A DNA stretch of 34,749 nt from an uncultured Alphaproteobacteria bacterium (GTDB taxonomy: Bacteria > Pseudomonadota > Alphaproteobacteria > Rs-D84): contig CAJOHU010000009.1 in the NCBI GenBank assembly GCA_905234465.1, positions 1 to 34,749 on the forward strand. Direction: 5' to 3'. The notes under the pieces were generated by a model. The model made no database searches. It was not told the DNA's origin and saw nothing but the letters and a program-made list of their open reading frames with translations. The position numbers were made by a program, and so were the translations under genes. Of the stretch, positions 15,680 to 23,550 are shown in pieces (the first letter of the stretch is position 1; every line of letters begins with the position of its first letter).

Positions 15680-17389
15680 TTAATTATTTTGATCTGTAAT
15701 GGCGTTATCTAATTCTGCATAATTCTCACTGCGCATTTCATCTAACATATTTGATACAGTGCTGTCTGGAATTCCAAGTTGTCCCAACACACCACGCGCC
15801 AACATTAACGAAGATTCTACGGTTTCTGGCCACGCTTCTTTAACGCCTTCTTTTAACAGTGCGCGTGTTTCAACCAGATTGCGTGCGCGTGCAAATATTT
15901 TTACACGTGGGGCAACACTGCGGATACTTAAAACCGCATTGCGTGCTGTATTTGTATTATCCAACGCAACAACAACTGCGCGAACACGGCGTCCACCCAA
16001 ACCAAAATCGCGTAACACTGTTGGATTTGTACTGTCGCCATAAAACACATTGTATCCTTTTTCGCGCCCCAGCATAATGGAATTCACACTAAGGTCAATC
16101 GCCACATACGGTATTTTGCGCGCACCCAGAACATAGGCAATAATTTGACCTACACGACCGAATCCACAGATTATAACTTCGGGTTGAATATCTTTGCTGC
16201 CCGCATTTAATTGACGTGTACGCGAACGCGCAAACCATTTTGTTGAACGCATTATTCTGTCATGTATCGCCAGCAAGAATGGTGTTGACACCATAGATAA
16301 AATAATTATCGCTGTCAAAATTTCTTGATGTGCCGGCGGCACCGCAGATATACCACTGGACTTCATTGTTTGGAACATCAGCAATGCGAATTCTCCGCCC
16401 TGGCTTAACACCAGTGCAATCAATCGTGCATCATTAAGCGATATATGACGTACACGTGCCACCATAAATAACGCCAAGAATTTGATAATCACCAACCCAA
16501 CCATACCCAACACAACGATGTACCAATTTGTGTATAATATTTCCAGATTCAGTCCCATTCCCAATGCCACAAAAAACAAGGACAAGAATAATAACGCATA
16601 TGGTCCAATTTCTGCGCGAACTTCATGACTGTATATTGTTTCAGACATCAACATACCCGCCAAGAAAGCCCCCAATCCAACCGGCAACCCCATTAAATCC
16701 AACACAACCGCCCAAAGTGCGATATTCAACATGACAACCAATAAAAACGCTTCTTTAGATTTTAATCGCGCAACACGCCGCATCAAAGGATTCAATATAA
16801 AACGTCCAACAATAACAACGCCCAATATCAATGTCACAGATGTCACCGCAACATCAACAAGTGTCGCACCAAAGTTAAACGAACGCCCCGCGAACACCGG
16901 CAACATCGCCAACAACGGAATAGACAATAAATCTTGGAATAATAATATTGAAAATGTTTGATGCCCCATTGTGGTGTTTAATTGATTTCTGTCTGTTAAC
17001 AACTGCATGTCTTCAGATGTACTGGACATAGCCAACAGCAACGATACAGTTATCGCCCCCAATATTGACCACGTTGTTATTCCAACCAAAACAGGAAACA
17101 ACATCACCGCAACCATTAAAACCTGGGCGGCACCAAACCCAAAAATTGTTCTGCGCATTTGCCACAGGCGCTTCATATTTATTTCCAGCCCAATTGTGAA
17201 CCACAAAAACAGGATTCCTAAATCACCAAGGAAAGTTAGTGTAGAATCTACCTGGAACAAATCTAATACAAAAGGTCCTGCGATTATGCCGGCAACCAAA
17301 AACGCCACAACCGCACCGATTTTCATAGTACGCAGCAAGAATACCAATACAAAAACGATTGTAAAAAATATTAAAACAGATAAAGACAT
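15680..17389 (-). CDS. CPA2-family cation:proton antiporter with TrkA-N domain (KefB/YbaL type)
   Basis: The N-terminal ~390 residues are about a dozen hydrophobic segments typical of the Na+/H+ exchanger fold (AGIIAGPFVLDLF, GLPVGLGAFLAGMLMSE). A cytosolic Rossmann TrkA-N regulatory domain follows, with VIICGFGRVGQIIAYVLG near residue 406 and YGDSTNPTVLRDFG. Such proteins move K+ or Na+ against protons across the inner membrane, gated by NAD(H) or glutathione adducts in Kef members. The closing TrkA-C domain seems absent; the protein ends soon after the Rossmann part. AGGGGAGAG precedes the ATG. It is 51 bases after rsmA and probably co-transcribed. Confidence 0.9.
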   Translation of the reverse strand: MSLSVLIFFTIVFVLVFLLRTMKIGAVVAFLVAGIIAGPFVLDLFQVDSTLTFLGDLGILFLWFTIGLEINMKRLWQMRRTIFGFGAAQVLMVAVMLFPVLVGITTWSILGAITVSLLLAMSSTSEDMQLLTDRNQLNTTMGHQTFSILLFQDLLSIPLLAMLPVFAGRSFNFGATLVDVAVTSVTLILGVVIVGRFILNPLMRRVARLKSKEAFLLVVMLNIALWAVVLDLMGLPVGLGAFLAGMLMSETIYSHEVRAEIGPYALLFLSLFFVALGMGLNLEILYTNWYIVVLGMVGLVIIKFLALFMVARVRHISLNDARLIALVLSQGGEFALLMFQTMKSSGISAVPPAHQEILTAIIILSMVSTPFLLAIHDRIMRSTKWFARSRTRQLNAGSKDIQPEVIICGFGRVGQIIAYVLGARKIPYVAIDLSVNSIMLGREKGYNVFYGDSTNPTVLRDFGLGGRRVRAVVVALDNTNTARNAVLSIRSVAPRVKIFARARNLVETRALLKEGVKEAWPETVESSLMLARGVLGQLGIPDSTVSNMLDEMRSENYAELDNAITDQNN

Positions 17390-17440
17390 CTCTCTCCCCT
17401 AAAATAACCCCGATTTGATTATAGCAAAAAAGCGTGTCAC

Positions 17441-18268
17441 CTATGCAACCAATTTTTTAGAAATTTCTAAAAATTTTTCGGGTGATAAATCTTCGGCGCG
17501 TTCCGTACCATTCAACCCAAATTCAGACCAATCAACATCACGAATTATTCCGCGTATCATTTTTCGCCGCATTCCGAACAATCGCGCCGTTAAATTTTCA
17601 AGTGCAGATATATCACCAACATTTTTTATTTTTTCTGCGTTTGGAATAATTTGAACAACTGCGCTTTCAACACGCGGACGCGGAACAAACGCGGTGGATG
17701 GTACCCCAAACAAAATTTGTGCGTCCGCAACCAGTGATGTCAAAACCGCTAATCTCCCATACTGCGTGTCCCCGGTGTGTGCAACAATTCTTGATGCAAC
17801 TTCACGTTGAAACATCAATGTTAATGATGAAATTTGTACCCCACGCGCAATATCATGCAACCAATTAATCAATAATTCTGTGCCGATATTATATGGCAAA
17901 TTTGCACATATTGAAAATTTTTCGCCGGCAATTTTTTCAATATCAACCCGCAGCGCATCATCATAAATCACCTTAAATCGTCCACCTGATGCTGCGACAA
18001 TTTGCGACAAAATAGGTTCGGTTGTTTTGTCTTTTTCTATGGCGATTACGCTGCGTGCACCCGCCATTAACAGTGCGCGTGATAAACCGCCCGGACCGGG
18101 TCCAACCTCTATCACCAAAGATTTTTCTATATTCGGCACACTGCGTGCGATACGACCCGTCAAATTCAAATCAAATAAAAAATTTTGACCGAATTGCTTC
18201 TTGGGTTCCAATCCAGATTCGCGCATCATCTGGGATACTGGTGGCAAAGAATTAATCATATCGTTCAT
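17441..18268 (-). CDS. rsmA: 16S rRNA dimethyladenosine methyltransferase
   Basis: KsgA/RsmA enzyme dimethylating the two adjacent adenines near the 3' end of 16S rRNA. The N-terminal KKQFGQNFLFD signature, SAM-binding EVGPGPGGLSRAL (~54-66), catalytic NLPYNI (123-128) and FVPRPRVESAVV are all present. 275 residues is typical. Its ATG overlaps the recR stop by 4 bases (ATGA), so translation is coupled. Confidence 0.97.
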   Translation of the reverse strand: MNDMINSLPPVSQMMRESGLEPKKQFGQNFLFDLNLTGRIARSVPNIEKSLVIEVGPGPGGLSRALLMAGARSVIAIEKDKTTEPILSQIVAASGGRFKVIYDDALRVDIEKIAGEKFSICANLPYNIGTELLINWLHDIARGVQISSLTLMFQREVASRIVAHTGDTQYGRLAVLTSLVADAQILFGVPSTAFVPRPRVESAVVQIIPNAEKIKNVGDISALENLTARLFGMRRKMIRGIIRDVDWSEFGLNGTERAEDLSPEKFLEISKKLVA

Positions 18269-18861
18269 AATATGCGCCGTCCTCCAAATGCCAATGACAA
18301 TGTGCCATCATCAATATAGTCTAAATCCCCACCCAACGGCACCCCAGATGCCAATTCAGTAAACCGCACATTAGTATTCGTTAGTGTTGAAATAATATAT
18401 TGTTGGGTGGTTTTGCCTTCAACAGTGTTTGGCAACGCAAAAATAATTTCGTTTATATGTTCATCCAATATGCGTTGTGGCAAGTTCTTTATATTCAAGT
18501 CATCAGGGGTAATGCCCGATATGCCTGACAACATACCCCCCAAGATATGATAGCGTCCATTAAACACGCCTGATTTTTCTAATGTCCAAACATCAGAAAA
18601 ATCACGTACCAAACACAACATACCATTCGCACGCGATACGTCACGACAGTATTCGCAAGTCCCCATCGTCCTGTCGGTCAGTACCCCGCAAACAGGACAT
18701 GGACAAACGCTTTCATTTGCATCGTTTAATGCCGCGACTAATTTATCAATACGTCCGGTTTTATCTTGTAATAAATCCAGCACTATACGCCGCGCCGCAC
18801 GATTTCCCACGCGCGGCAATTTTGCGAATTGTTTAATAAGTTTTTCTATTTTTGGATTCAT
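18265..18861 (-). CDS. recR: Recombination mediator RecR
   Basis: Acts with RecO/RecF to load RecA on gapped DNA. There is a helix-hairpin-helix region at the start (KLPRVGNRAARRIVLDLL), then a zinc finger CPVC...CEYC (Cys 55, 58, 69, 72). A Toprim domain follows (MLCLVRDFSDVWTLEKSGVFNGRYHILGG), and TELASGVPLGGDLDYIDDGTLSLAF closes the protein. The start is taken at ATG 18861; the GTG three bases earlier in the track is the alternative. 198 residues is standard. dnaX and the ybaB-type gene, common neighbours, are missing; instead it lies between a carboxypeptidase gene and rsmA. Confidence 0.97.
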   Translation of the reverse strand: MNPKIEKLIKQFAKLPRVGNRAARRIVLDLLQDKTGRIDKLVAALNDANESVCPCPVCGVLTDRTMGTCEYCRDVSRANGMLCLVRDFSDVWTLEKSGVFNGRYHILGGMLSGISGITPDDLNIKNLPQRILDEHINEIIFALPNTVEGKTTQQYIISTLTNTNVRFTELASGVPLGGDLDYIDDGTLSLAFGGRRIL

Positions 18862-18879
18862 CACGGAATATCATAGCAA

Positions 18880-20010
18880 TCAATGAAACACAAAGCAATC
18901 AATTCCCGCATTTGTTGCACGATTCTTTAATTCATTCGCCCCAGATTCTGTCAGACCCGCAACACGAACACGGTACAGTCCTGTGCCTGTTGGTTCTGTA
19001 TATCCATTTACACCGAATGTATTTTGAATTTTTGACAACACATTGTTTGCCGCACTTTGCGAAGAAAATGCGCCAAATTGCACACCAACACCACCACGCG
19101 CGGCAATCGCATGTGCATCTGATGCATATTTTTGAACGATTGGCGATGTCACCGGTGCGGGCATTACGTCAACTGATGTGACGTTCGTTTGCTTTGCCAC
19201 CGATGGTGCACCAACATTTAACATTTCAAATCCGCGATTTAGCATACGTGCCGATACATCAGAACGAACATCTTTATCTTCTGCGCCCAATACAACAGAA
19301 ATTAAACGGTGACCGTTCTGATTTGCGGTTGCAACCAAAGAATATTTAGATTTGTTTGTAAATCCAGTCTTCATACCGTCACACCCTGGATATGTTCCAA
19401 GCAACCGATTACCGTTTGTATATGTTTTGCCGTTATATGTCCAAGAACGAATACCAAAATATTTCCAATATTGCGGGAAATGTTTATACACCGCCATAGA
19501 CAACAATGCGATATCGCGCGCCGTAGACAATTGGTCATCGTCCGGCAATCCAGATGAATTTTCAAAATTTGTCCGCGACAGTCCAATCTCACGTGCAACC
19601 CGTGTCATCAGTGATGCAAACGTACCTTCTTTACCACCTTTCAGGTTTTCCGCCAACACACGCGCAACATCGTTTGCACTGTGTACCGCCAACGCGATGA
19701 TTGCATCTTCTACACGAATTTTTGAACCCGCCGTCAATCCCAATTTAACCGGTGCCGCCGCCGCCGCATTTTGTGATACAATTAAATAATCGTCCAAATG
19801 CAACCGTCCATGTTCCAGCGCATCAAACGTCAAATACAAAGTCATTATCTTGGTAAGTGACGCCGGATAATTCGCATCGTTTGCGTTTTCAGAAATTAAA
19901 ACGCGCCCCGTATCCATATCGGCGACCAATGCCGCACGATAATTCGCCGCACACGCAAACGTGCAGAAAAACAGTGCCGGCAAAACAAATAAAATTTTTC
20001 TCATTTCCAT
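18880..20010 (-). CDS. D-alanyl-D-alanine carboxypeptidase (S11) with SPOR domain
   Basis: Low-molecular-weight penicillin-binding protein trimming the pentapeptide of peptidoglycan. A signal peptide ends near FACA. The active-site motifs are SLTK (51-54), SAN (111-113) and KTG (214-216). The last ~75 residues are a SPOR fold (VQFGAFSSQSAANNVLSKI..., LYRVRVAGL), which binds denuded glycan strands at division sites. This S11-SPOR fusion is a known alphaproteobacterial arrangement and replaces the C-terminal amphipathic anchor of PBP5. 18 bases before recR; 46 after the ABC gene. Start 20010 or 20004; neither has a decisive ribosome site. DacA/DacF type. Confidence 0.95.
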   Translation of the reverse strand: MEMRKILFVLPALFFCTFACAANYRAALVADMDTGRVLISENANDANYPASLTKIMTLYLTFDALEHGRLHLDDYLIVSQNAAAAAPVKLGLTAGSKIRVEDAIIALAVHSANDVARVLAENLKGGKEGTFASLMTRVAREIGLSRTNFENSSGLPDDDQLSTARDIALLSMAVYKHFPQYWKYFGIRSWTYNGKTYTNGNRLLGTYPGCDGMKTGFTNKSKYSLVATANQNGHRLISVVLGAEDKDVRSDVSARMLNRGFEMLNVGAPSVAKQTNVTSVDVMPAPVTSPIVQKYASDAHAIAARGGVGVQFGAFSSQSAANNVLSKIQNTFGVNGYTEPTGTGLYRVRVAGLTESGANELKNRATNAGIDCFVFH

Positions 20011-20056
20011 AATTTTTATGTTAATAAAAAATTACAATACGGGTCAACATTAAAAA

Positions 20057-21889
20057 TTACTTAGATTCATCTTCTTGCAAAAAACCACCCGATTGCATTT
20101 TCCAAAGCCGCGCATATTCGCCACCACGGCGCAACAAAGATTTATGCGTCCCAGATTCAACGACACGCCCACGATCCAACACAACTATGCGGTCCATATT
20201 GCGCAATGTAGACAGGCGGTGTGCAATCGCAATAGTGGTACGATTATGCGATAATTTTTCAAACGATTTTTGAATTGCGACTTCGGTTTCACTGTCCAGT
20301 GCGGATGTTGCCTCGTCCAGAATAAGAATAGGAGCGTCTTTTAAAAATGCACGTGCAATCGCAATGCGTTGTCGTTGACCCCCGGACATCTTTATTCCAC
20401 GGTCACCAACCAATGTATCATATTTCTTTTCCGTACTGTTGATGAATTTATCGGCCGATGCAAAGCGCGCCGCACGTTTGATTTCGTCATCCGTGGCATC
20501 CGGACGACCGTATGCAATGTTTTCTCGAATCGTGCGATTGAACATTGCGGGGTCTTGCGGGATAAACGCAATATTTTCACGCAAAGAATTTTGTGTGATA
20601 TCGCGAATATCAACACCATCAATTAAAATCTCACCGCGTTTCACATCATAAAACCGCATCAACAAGTTCACCAATGTCGTTTTACCGGCGCCCGATGGCC
20701 CAACAATTCCGACACGTTCGCCGGGTTTGATTGTCAAATTCAAATCGCGCAAAACATATTTATTTTTATATTTAAAAGAAACGTTTTTGAATTCTATTTT
20801 GCCACGCGACACATTTAATTCTGGGGCATTTACTTTATCCAGGACATCAATCGGTGTTGCCAATTCTTTGTATCCTTTGTTCGCCGACGCCACACCATCA
20901 ATTATGGTTGGGATTTCGTTTATCAAATTACTTATCATACCCATAACATTGTAATATACAGACATACTGTAAACTATATCGGAAATTTTCATCATGCCAC
21001 GCGAATACAACCATGCACAGAATATTAATGTCGTACCAAACATCATGTCCCAAAAATAGGCAGGAATCGCCCAAGATAAACGTTGCCAAAATGATGCCTG
21101 TCTTCTTGCAATAACATGTTCTTGCCGGGGTTGTTCCAAATATTCATGCTCTCGCGATTCGCCCGAAAACAGACGCACCACAGTTTGATTTGCAAAACCA
21201 TCCAATATTTTTCCAGACAGTGATGATGCGGTACTGGCACGTGTTTCTGCAGACCTTTTAATCTTTTTGCGCAATACCCACACAAATCCGCCACGTAACA
21301 TAAACATCCCAATAAATGTCCATGCAATATACTTATTAACGGTGAATAATAATGTAGAATTAAGACCGATCATTATCACGCGTAAACACGCATCCCAAAC
21401 ATTATGAAACAATGTCTCGGCACCCGTATTTACAAACCTGATATTTGAAGTAATAGCCCCCGCCATTCTATTAACCCAAAACGACATAGACTGCTTATGA
21501 ACATAGTCGGTTAATACAGACGAAATTCGTTTATCCAAATATGGTCTTAAAATTGATGTGACATGATCGCGCATGATGGCGATTGTAGAAAAACCAACAT
21601 TAACACCAACCAAAATAAAAATTGTTGGCATAACATGATGATATATTGCGTGTCCTAATGGCGCATTTTCAAACATCGCAACTATCCAGCGTTCAACAAA
21701 CGGGAAAACAACCGACCCAGAAAAATCCAGCAATCGCAACACCATGTATAAAATGATGTACTTGTACAATCCTGGAAAACATTTCTTGAAATAAAACCCT
21801 AATAAAGTTTTGGGCATATTCACATTAACGTAATTTGATTGTTTCATGAATCTGGCTCTCTCGTAATTTTCAAAAGGAATGAATACCAT
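20057..21889 (-). CDS. ABC exporter, fused permease and ATPase (MsbA-like)
   Basis: A 610-residue half-transporter. The N-terminal membrane domain has about six hydrophobic segments. The nucleotide-binding domain has Walker A GPSGAGKTT (~396-404), Q-loop FIPQDPAMF, signature MSGGQRQRIAIARA (~500), Walker B ILILDEATSALD (~523) and H-loop AIAHRLSTL. It works as a homodimer or heterodimer exporting lipids, peptides or drugs; the substrate cannot be read from sequence. Start 21889 is preferred because AAGGA lies 5 bases upstream. First gene of the probable ABC-dac-recR-rsmA-antiporter operon. Confidence 0.93.
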   Translation of the reverse strand: MVFIPFENYERARFMKQSNYVNVNMPKTLLGFYFKKCFPGLYKYIILYMVLRLLDFSGSVVFPFVERWIVAMFENAPLGHAIYHHVMPTIFILVGVNVGFSTIAIMRDHVTSILRPYLDKRISSVLTDYVHKQSMSFWVNRMAGAITSNIRFVNTGAETLFHNVWDACLRVIMIGLNSTLLFTVNKYIAWTFIGMFMLRGGFVWVLRKKIKRSAETRASTASSLSGKILDGFANQTVVRLFSGESREHEYLEQPRQEHVIARRQASFWQRLSWAIPAYFWDMMFGTTLIFCAWLYSRGMMKISDIVYSMSVYYNVMGMISNLINEIPTIIDGVASANKGYKELATPIDVLDKVNAPELNVSRGKIEFKNVSFKYKNKYVLRDLNLTIKPGERVGIVGPSGAGKTTLVNLLMRFYDVKRGEILIDGVDIRDITQNSLRENIAFIPQDPAMFNRTIRENIAYGRPDATDDEIKRAARFASADKFINSTEKKYDTLVGDRGIKMSGGQRQRIAIARAFLKDAPILILDEATSALDSETEVAIQKSFEKLSHNRTTIAIAHRLSTLRNMDRIVVLDRGRVVESGTHKSLLRRGGEYARLWKMQSGGFLQEDESK

Positions 21890-21896
21890 ATATTCC

Positions 21897-21924
21897 TTGC
21901 AAGTGCAAGATTATTTTTTATAAT
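21897..21924 (+). promoter_or_regulatory. Promoter of the GNAT gene, probably leaderless
   Basis: TTGCAA (21897-21902), 16 bases, TATAAT (21919-21924). Only 9 bases separate the -10 from ATG 21934, so the transcript should begin at or next to the start codon. Confidence 0.65.
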
Positions 21925-21933
21925 GATTCCACT

Positions 21934-22461
21934 ATGAGTATAACACTAGAAGATTTTTCTCTGCGTAAAATTGTTCCGCAATTTTGTGAATTTAATTCCG
22001 CCGTACGTAATAACCGCGACAGATTGACTGCATATTTTTGGTGGGCATCTGCAAGCAAATATGTGCAATTCAAATTTATACTGGTTGCGTTGCTGATAGA
22101 AAAATTTGCAAAACATTTTTGTGATTTACCGCACAACAAAAAATTTATTATACGCGAAAATGGCGAATTTGCAGGCATAATCGGACTGGATGGGTTGTCC
22201 ATGGATGCGCCACGCACCGAAATATGGATTTTCGTGACCCGTGAATACGCCGGAAAACATATTGCTTCACATGCATTAAAATTGGCGGAAGAATATGCAC
22301 ACAAAAAACATGTAAATAAAATCTATGGTCGCACAAAGAAAACGAATATTCATGCAAAACAACTGTTCGCATCAAATGGCTATGATGTTTCATACGGTTA
22401 TGAGACATGGGGATGTAATGAAATATTTTGGTATAAATTTTTGCAGGATAAAAGTTATTGA
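21934..22461 (+). CDS. GNAT-family N-acetyltransferase (RimJ/RimL-like)
   Basis: A 175-residue protein with the GNAT core: IIRENGEFAGIIGLDGL (beta4 region), EIWIFVTREYAGKHIASHALKLAEEYA (the acetyl-CoA loop and helix, imperfect Q/RxxGxG/A), and VNKIYGRTKKTNIHAKQLFASNGYDV, where later strands and the N-x-x-A-x-x-L-x-x-x-G-F/Y hallmark sit. Substrate unknown; RimL-like members acetylate protein N-termini or small amines. It is divergent from the ABC operon and has a near-leaderless start. No ribosome site is visible. Confidence 0.82.
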   Translation: MSITLEDFSLRKIVPQFCEFNSAVRNNRDRLTAYFWWASASKYVQFKFILVALLIEKFAKHFCDLPHNKKFIIRENGEFAGIIGLDGLSMDAPRTEIWIFVTREYAGKHIASHALKLAEEYAHKKHVNKIYGRTKKTNIHAKQLFASNGYDVSYGYETWGCNEIFWYKFLQDKSY

Positions 22462-22485
22462 AAAATAAAATAAAGCCGATAAAAT
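22458..22485 (+). promoter_or_regulatory. Promoter of tRNA-Glu
   Basis: TTGAAA (22458-22463), 16 bases, TAAAAT (22480-22485). The 5' end of the tRNA is 13 bases after the -10. Confidence 0.55.
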
Positions 22486-22498
22486 GTGTATGCACTTT

Positions 22499-22573
22499 GG
22501 TCCCATCGTCTAGCGGTCAGGACATCGGATTCTCATTCCGGTAACATGGGTTCGATTCCCATTGGGACTGCCA
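22499..22573 (+). tRNA. tRNA-Glu(CTC)
   Basis: A complete cloverleaf can be drawn. Acceptor GGTCCCA/TGGGACT (first pair G-T), D-arm with GTCTAGCGGTCAGGAC, anticodon stem TCGGA/TCCGG with loop TTCTCAT (anticodon CTC), T-arm ATGGG-TTCGATT-CCCAT, discriminator G and encoded CCA. It aligns position by position with E. coli tRNA-Glu. Its last 19 bases are duplicated at 25989-26007. Confidence 0.95.
22555..22573 (+). repeat. Left direct repeat (att-like) within tRNA-Glu
   Basis: ATTCCCATTGGGACTGCCA, from the T-loop to the CCA end of the tRNA; identical to 25989-26007. Confidence 0.75.
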
Positions 22574-22580
22574 AAGATTC

Positions 22581-22605
22581 AAACCGACCACACAGGTCGG
22601 TTTTC
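22581..22605 (+). terminator. Terminator after tRNA-Glu
   Basis: AAACCGACC-acaca-GGTCGGTTTTC, 8 bases after the CCA. Confidence 0.85.
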
Positions 22606-22629
22606 TGTTGGTTTTCTAATACTTTCATG

Positions 22630-22682
22630 AGTTCGTAAGTTGGGTAATAAAAAACACCACCGTTTTACCAATTTACGAACTT
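22630..22682. repeat. Inverted repeat element, copy 1
   Basis: AGTTCGTAAGTTGGGTAA (22630-22647) pairs with TTTACCAATTTACGAACTT (22664-22682) with one mismatch and one extra base. A related but weaker copy is at 23485-23539. Confidence 0.65.
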
Positions 22683-22750
22683 TTAAAAAGAAAATGTTAG
22701 AAATCTAACCTTTTTCATGGTTCGTATTTGTTGTGGTCGATAATAAGAAA

Positions 22751-22776
22751 AAACTCGCCAGAACGGCGAGTTTTTT
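22751..22776 (-). terminator. Terminator of the island lipoprotein gene
   Basis: AAACTCGCC-agaac-GGCGAGTTTTTT. It is symmetric, with T-runs on both strands, 17 bases beyond the stop of the minus-strand gene. Confidence 0.85.
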
Positions 22777-22792
22777 ATTTCTAAAATATTTA

Positions 22793-23377
22793 TTACTTAA
22801 ATGATGCTCTGCGAAATTCGGGATAAAATAGTGCAGCCGTAGCACAATATCCAGCACATACATCATCACAAGCATAATCATCAGAATTAAATACGAATAT
22901 CCATTTGTCTACCGAACCTAATACAGATTTGATATTACCATCTGTAACAGAATCATATAATCCATATGGCTTGCACCAACAATATTGTTTTTTACCTGAT
23001 GCTGTTTTTAAAGTATCTTCTGTGGCAGACCATTCTGATGCTTTTGTTTTGTCATAAGCAAATTTTTGTTTGTCACCACTTTTGGCACTGCAAATGTATA
23101 AGCCTTTTACAACACCATAATTAAATTGCACAGCCCATTCGCCAGTTTTTACTTTTGCATCTTCACAAGGTTTATTTGTATCTTCAAAGTTCAACCAACC
23201 GTTACCACCATTTGCTGTCTGTGTATCATCATACATGCTACATAATACCCGACCAGATTCAGCATTTATACTGTATGTCCATGCGCTTGTTCCATCAACT
23301 TTGATATCTATCTCAGTAGATTGTTGTTCACAAGCACAAACCCCAACCAAAATTGGTAAAACATACAAAAGTTTCAT
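22793..23377 (-). CDS. Putative lipoprotein with one CWCK domain
   Basis: The start is taken at 23377 (MKLLYVLPILVGVCACEQQ) because AAGGAGA lies 5 bases upstream. The signal peptide ends in VCAC, a loose lipobox (Ala at -1, Cys at -2), so lipidation at the second Cys is likely but not certain. After a ~90-residue N-terminal part, the domain runs GEWAVQFNYG...KGLYICSAKSG...KKQYCWCKPYG...DKWIFVFN...CDDVCAGYC. The same order of motifs is found twice in the next gene. 194 residues. Function unknown; conserved Cys suggest disulfides outside the cytoplasm. Separate promoter from the downstream neighbour but nearly identical to that of the other island unit. Confidence 0.75.
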   Translation of the reverse strand: MKLLYVLPILVGVCACEQQSTEIDIKVDGTSAWTYSINAESGRVLCSMYDDTQTANGGNGWLNFEDTNKPCEDAKVKTGEWAVQFNYGVVKGLYICSAKSGDKQKFAYDKTKASEWSATEDTLKTASGKKQYCWCKPYGLYDSVTDGNIKSVLGSVDKWIFVFNSDDYACDDVCAGYCATAALFYPEFRRASFK

Positions 23378-23406
23378 ATTTTCTCCTTTCTTATGATTCA
23401 CGGTTT

Positions 23407-23435
23407 ATTATATCACAAAATTTGCAAAAATGTTT
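23407..23435 (-). promoter_or_regulatory. Promoter of the lipoprotein gene, shared with 25736-25764
   Basis: On the minus strand CAAATTTTG then the extended -10 TGATATAAT (23415-23407). The ~28 bases match the promoter of the gene starting at 25727 with one substitution and one single-base indel. Confidence 0.65.
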
Positions 23436-23436
23436 C

Positions 23437-23461
23437 AAACGCCACAAAAGTGGCGTTTTTT
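23437..23461 (+). terminator. Hairpin terminator between island units
   Basis: AAACGCCAC-aaaa-GTGGCGTTTTTT. The T-run favours the plus strand although the genes here are on the minus strand; it may act on both. Confidence 0.6.
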
Positions 23462-23484
23462 GTTAGAATTCCAACACTTGCGCG

Positions 23485-23539
23485 AGTTCGAGAGTTTGGT
23501 GTTCAAAATCATACCCATTTTGTCGATTTTCGAACTTTT
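23485..23539. repeat. Inverted repeat element, copy 2
   Basis: AGTTCGAGAGTTTGG (23485-23499) and CGATTTTCGAACTTTT (23524-23539) mirror the layout of copy 1 (arm ~15, centre ~20-25). The two copies bracket the lipoprotein gene. Confidence 0.45.
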
Positions 23540-23550
23540 GTAAGTTATAA

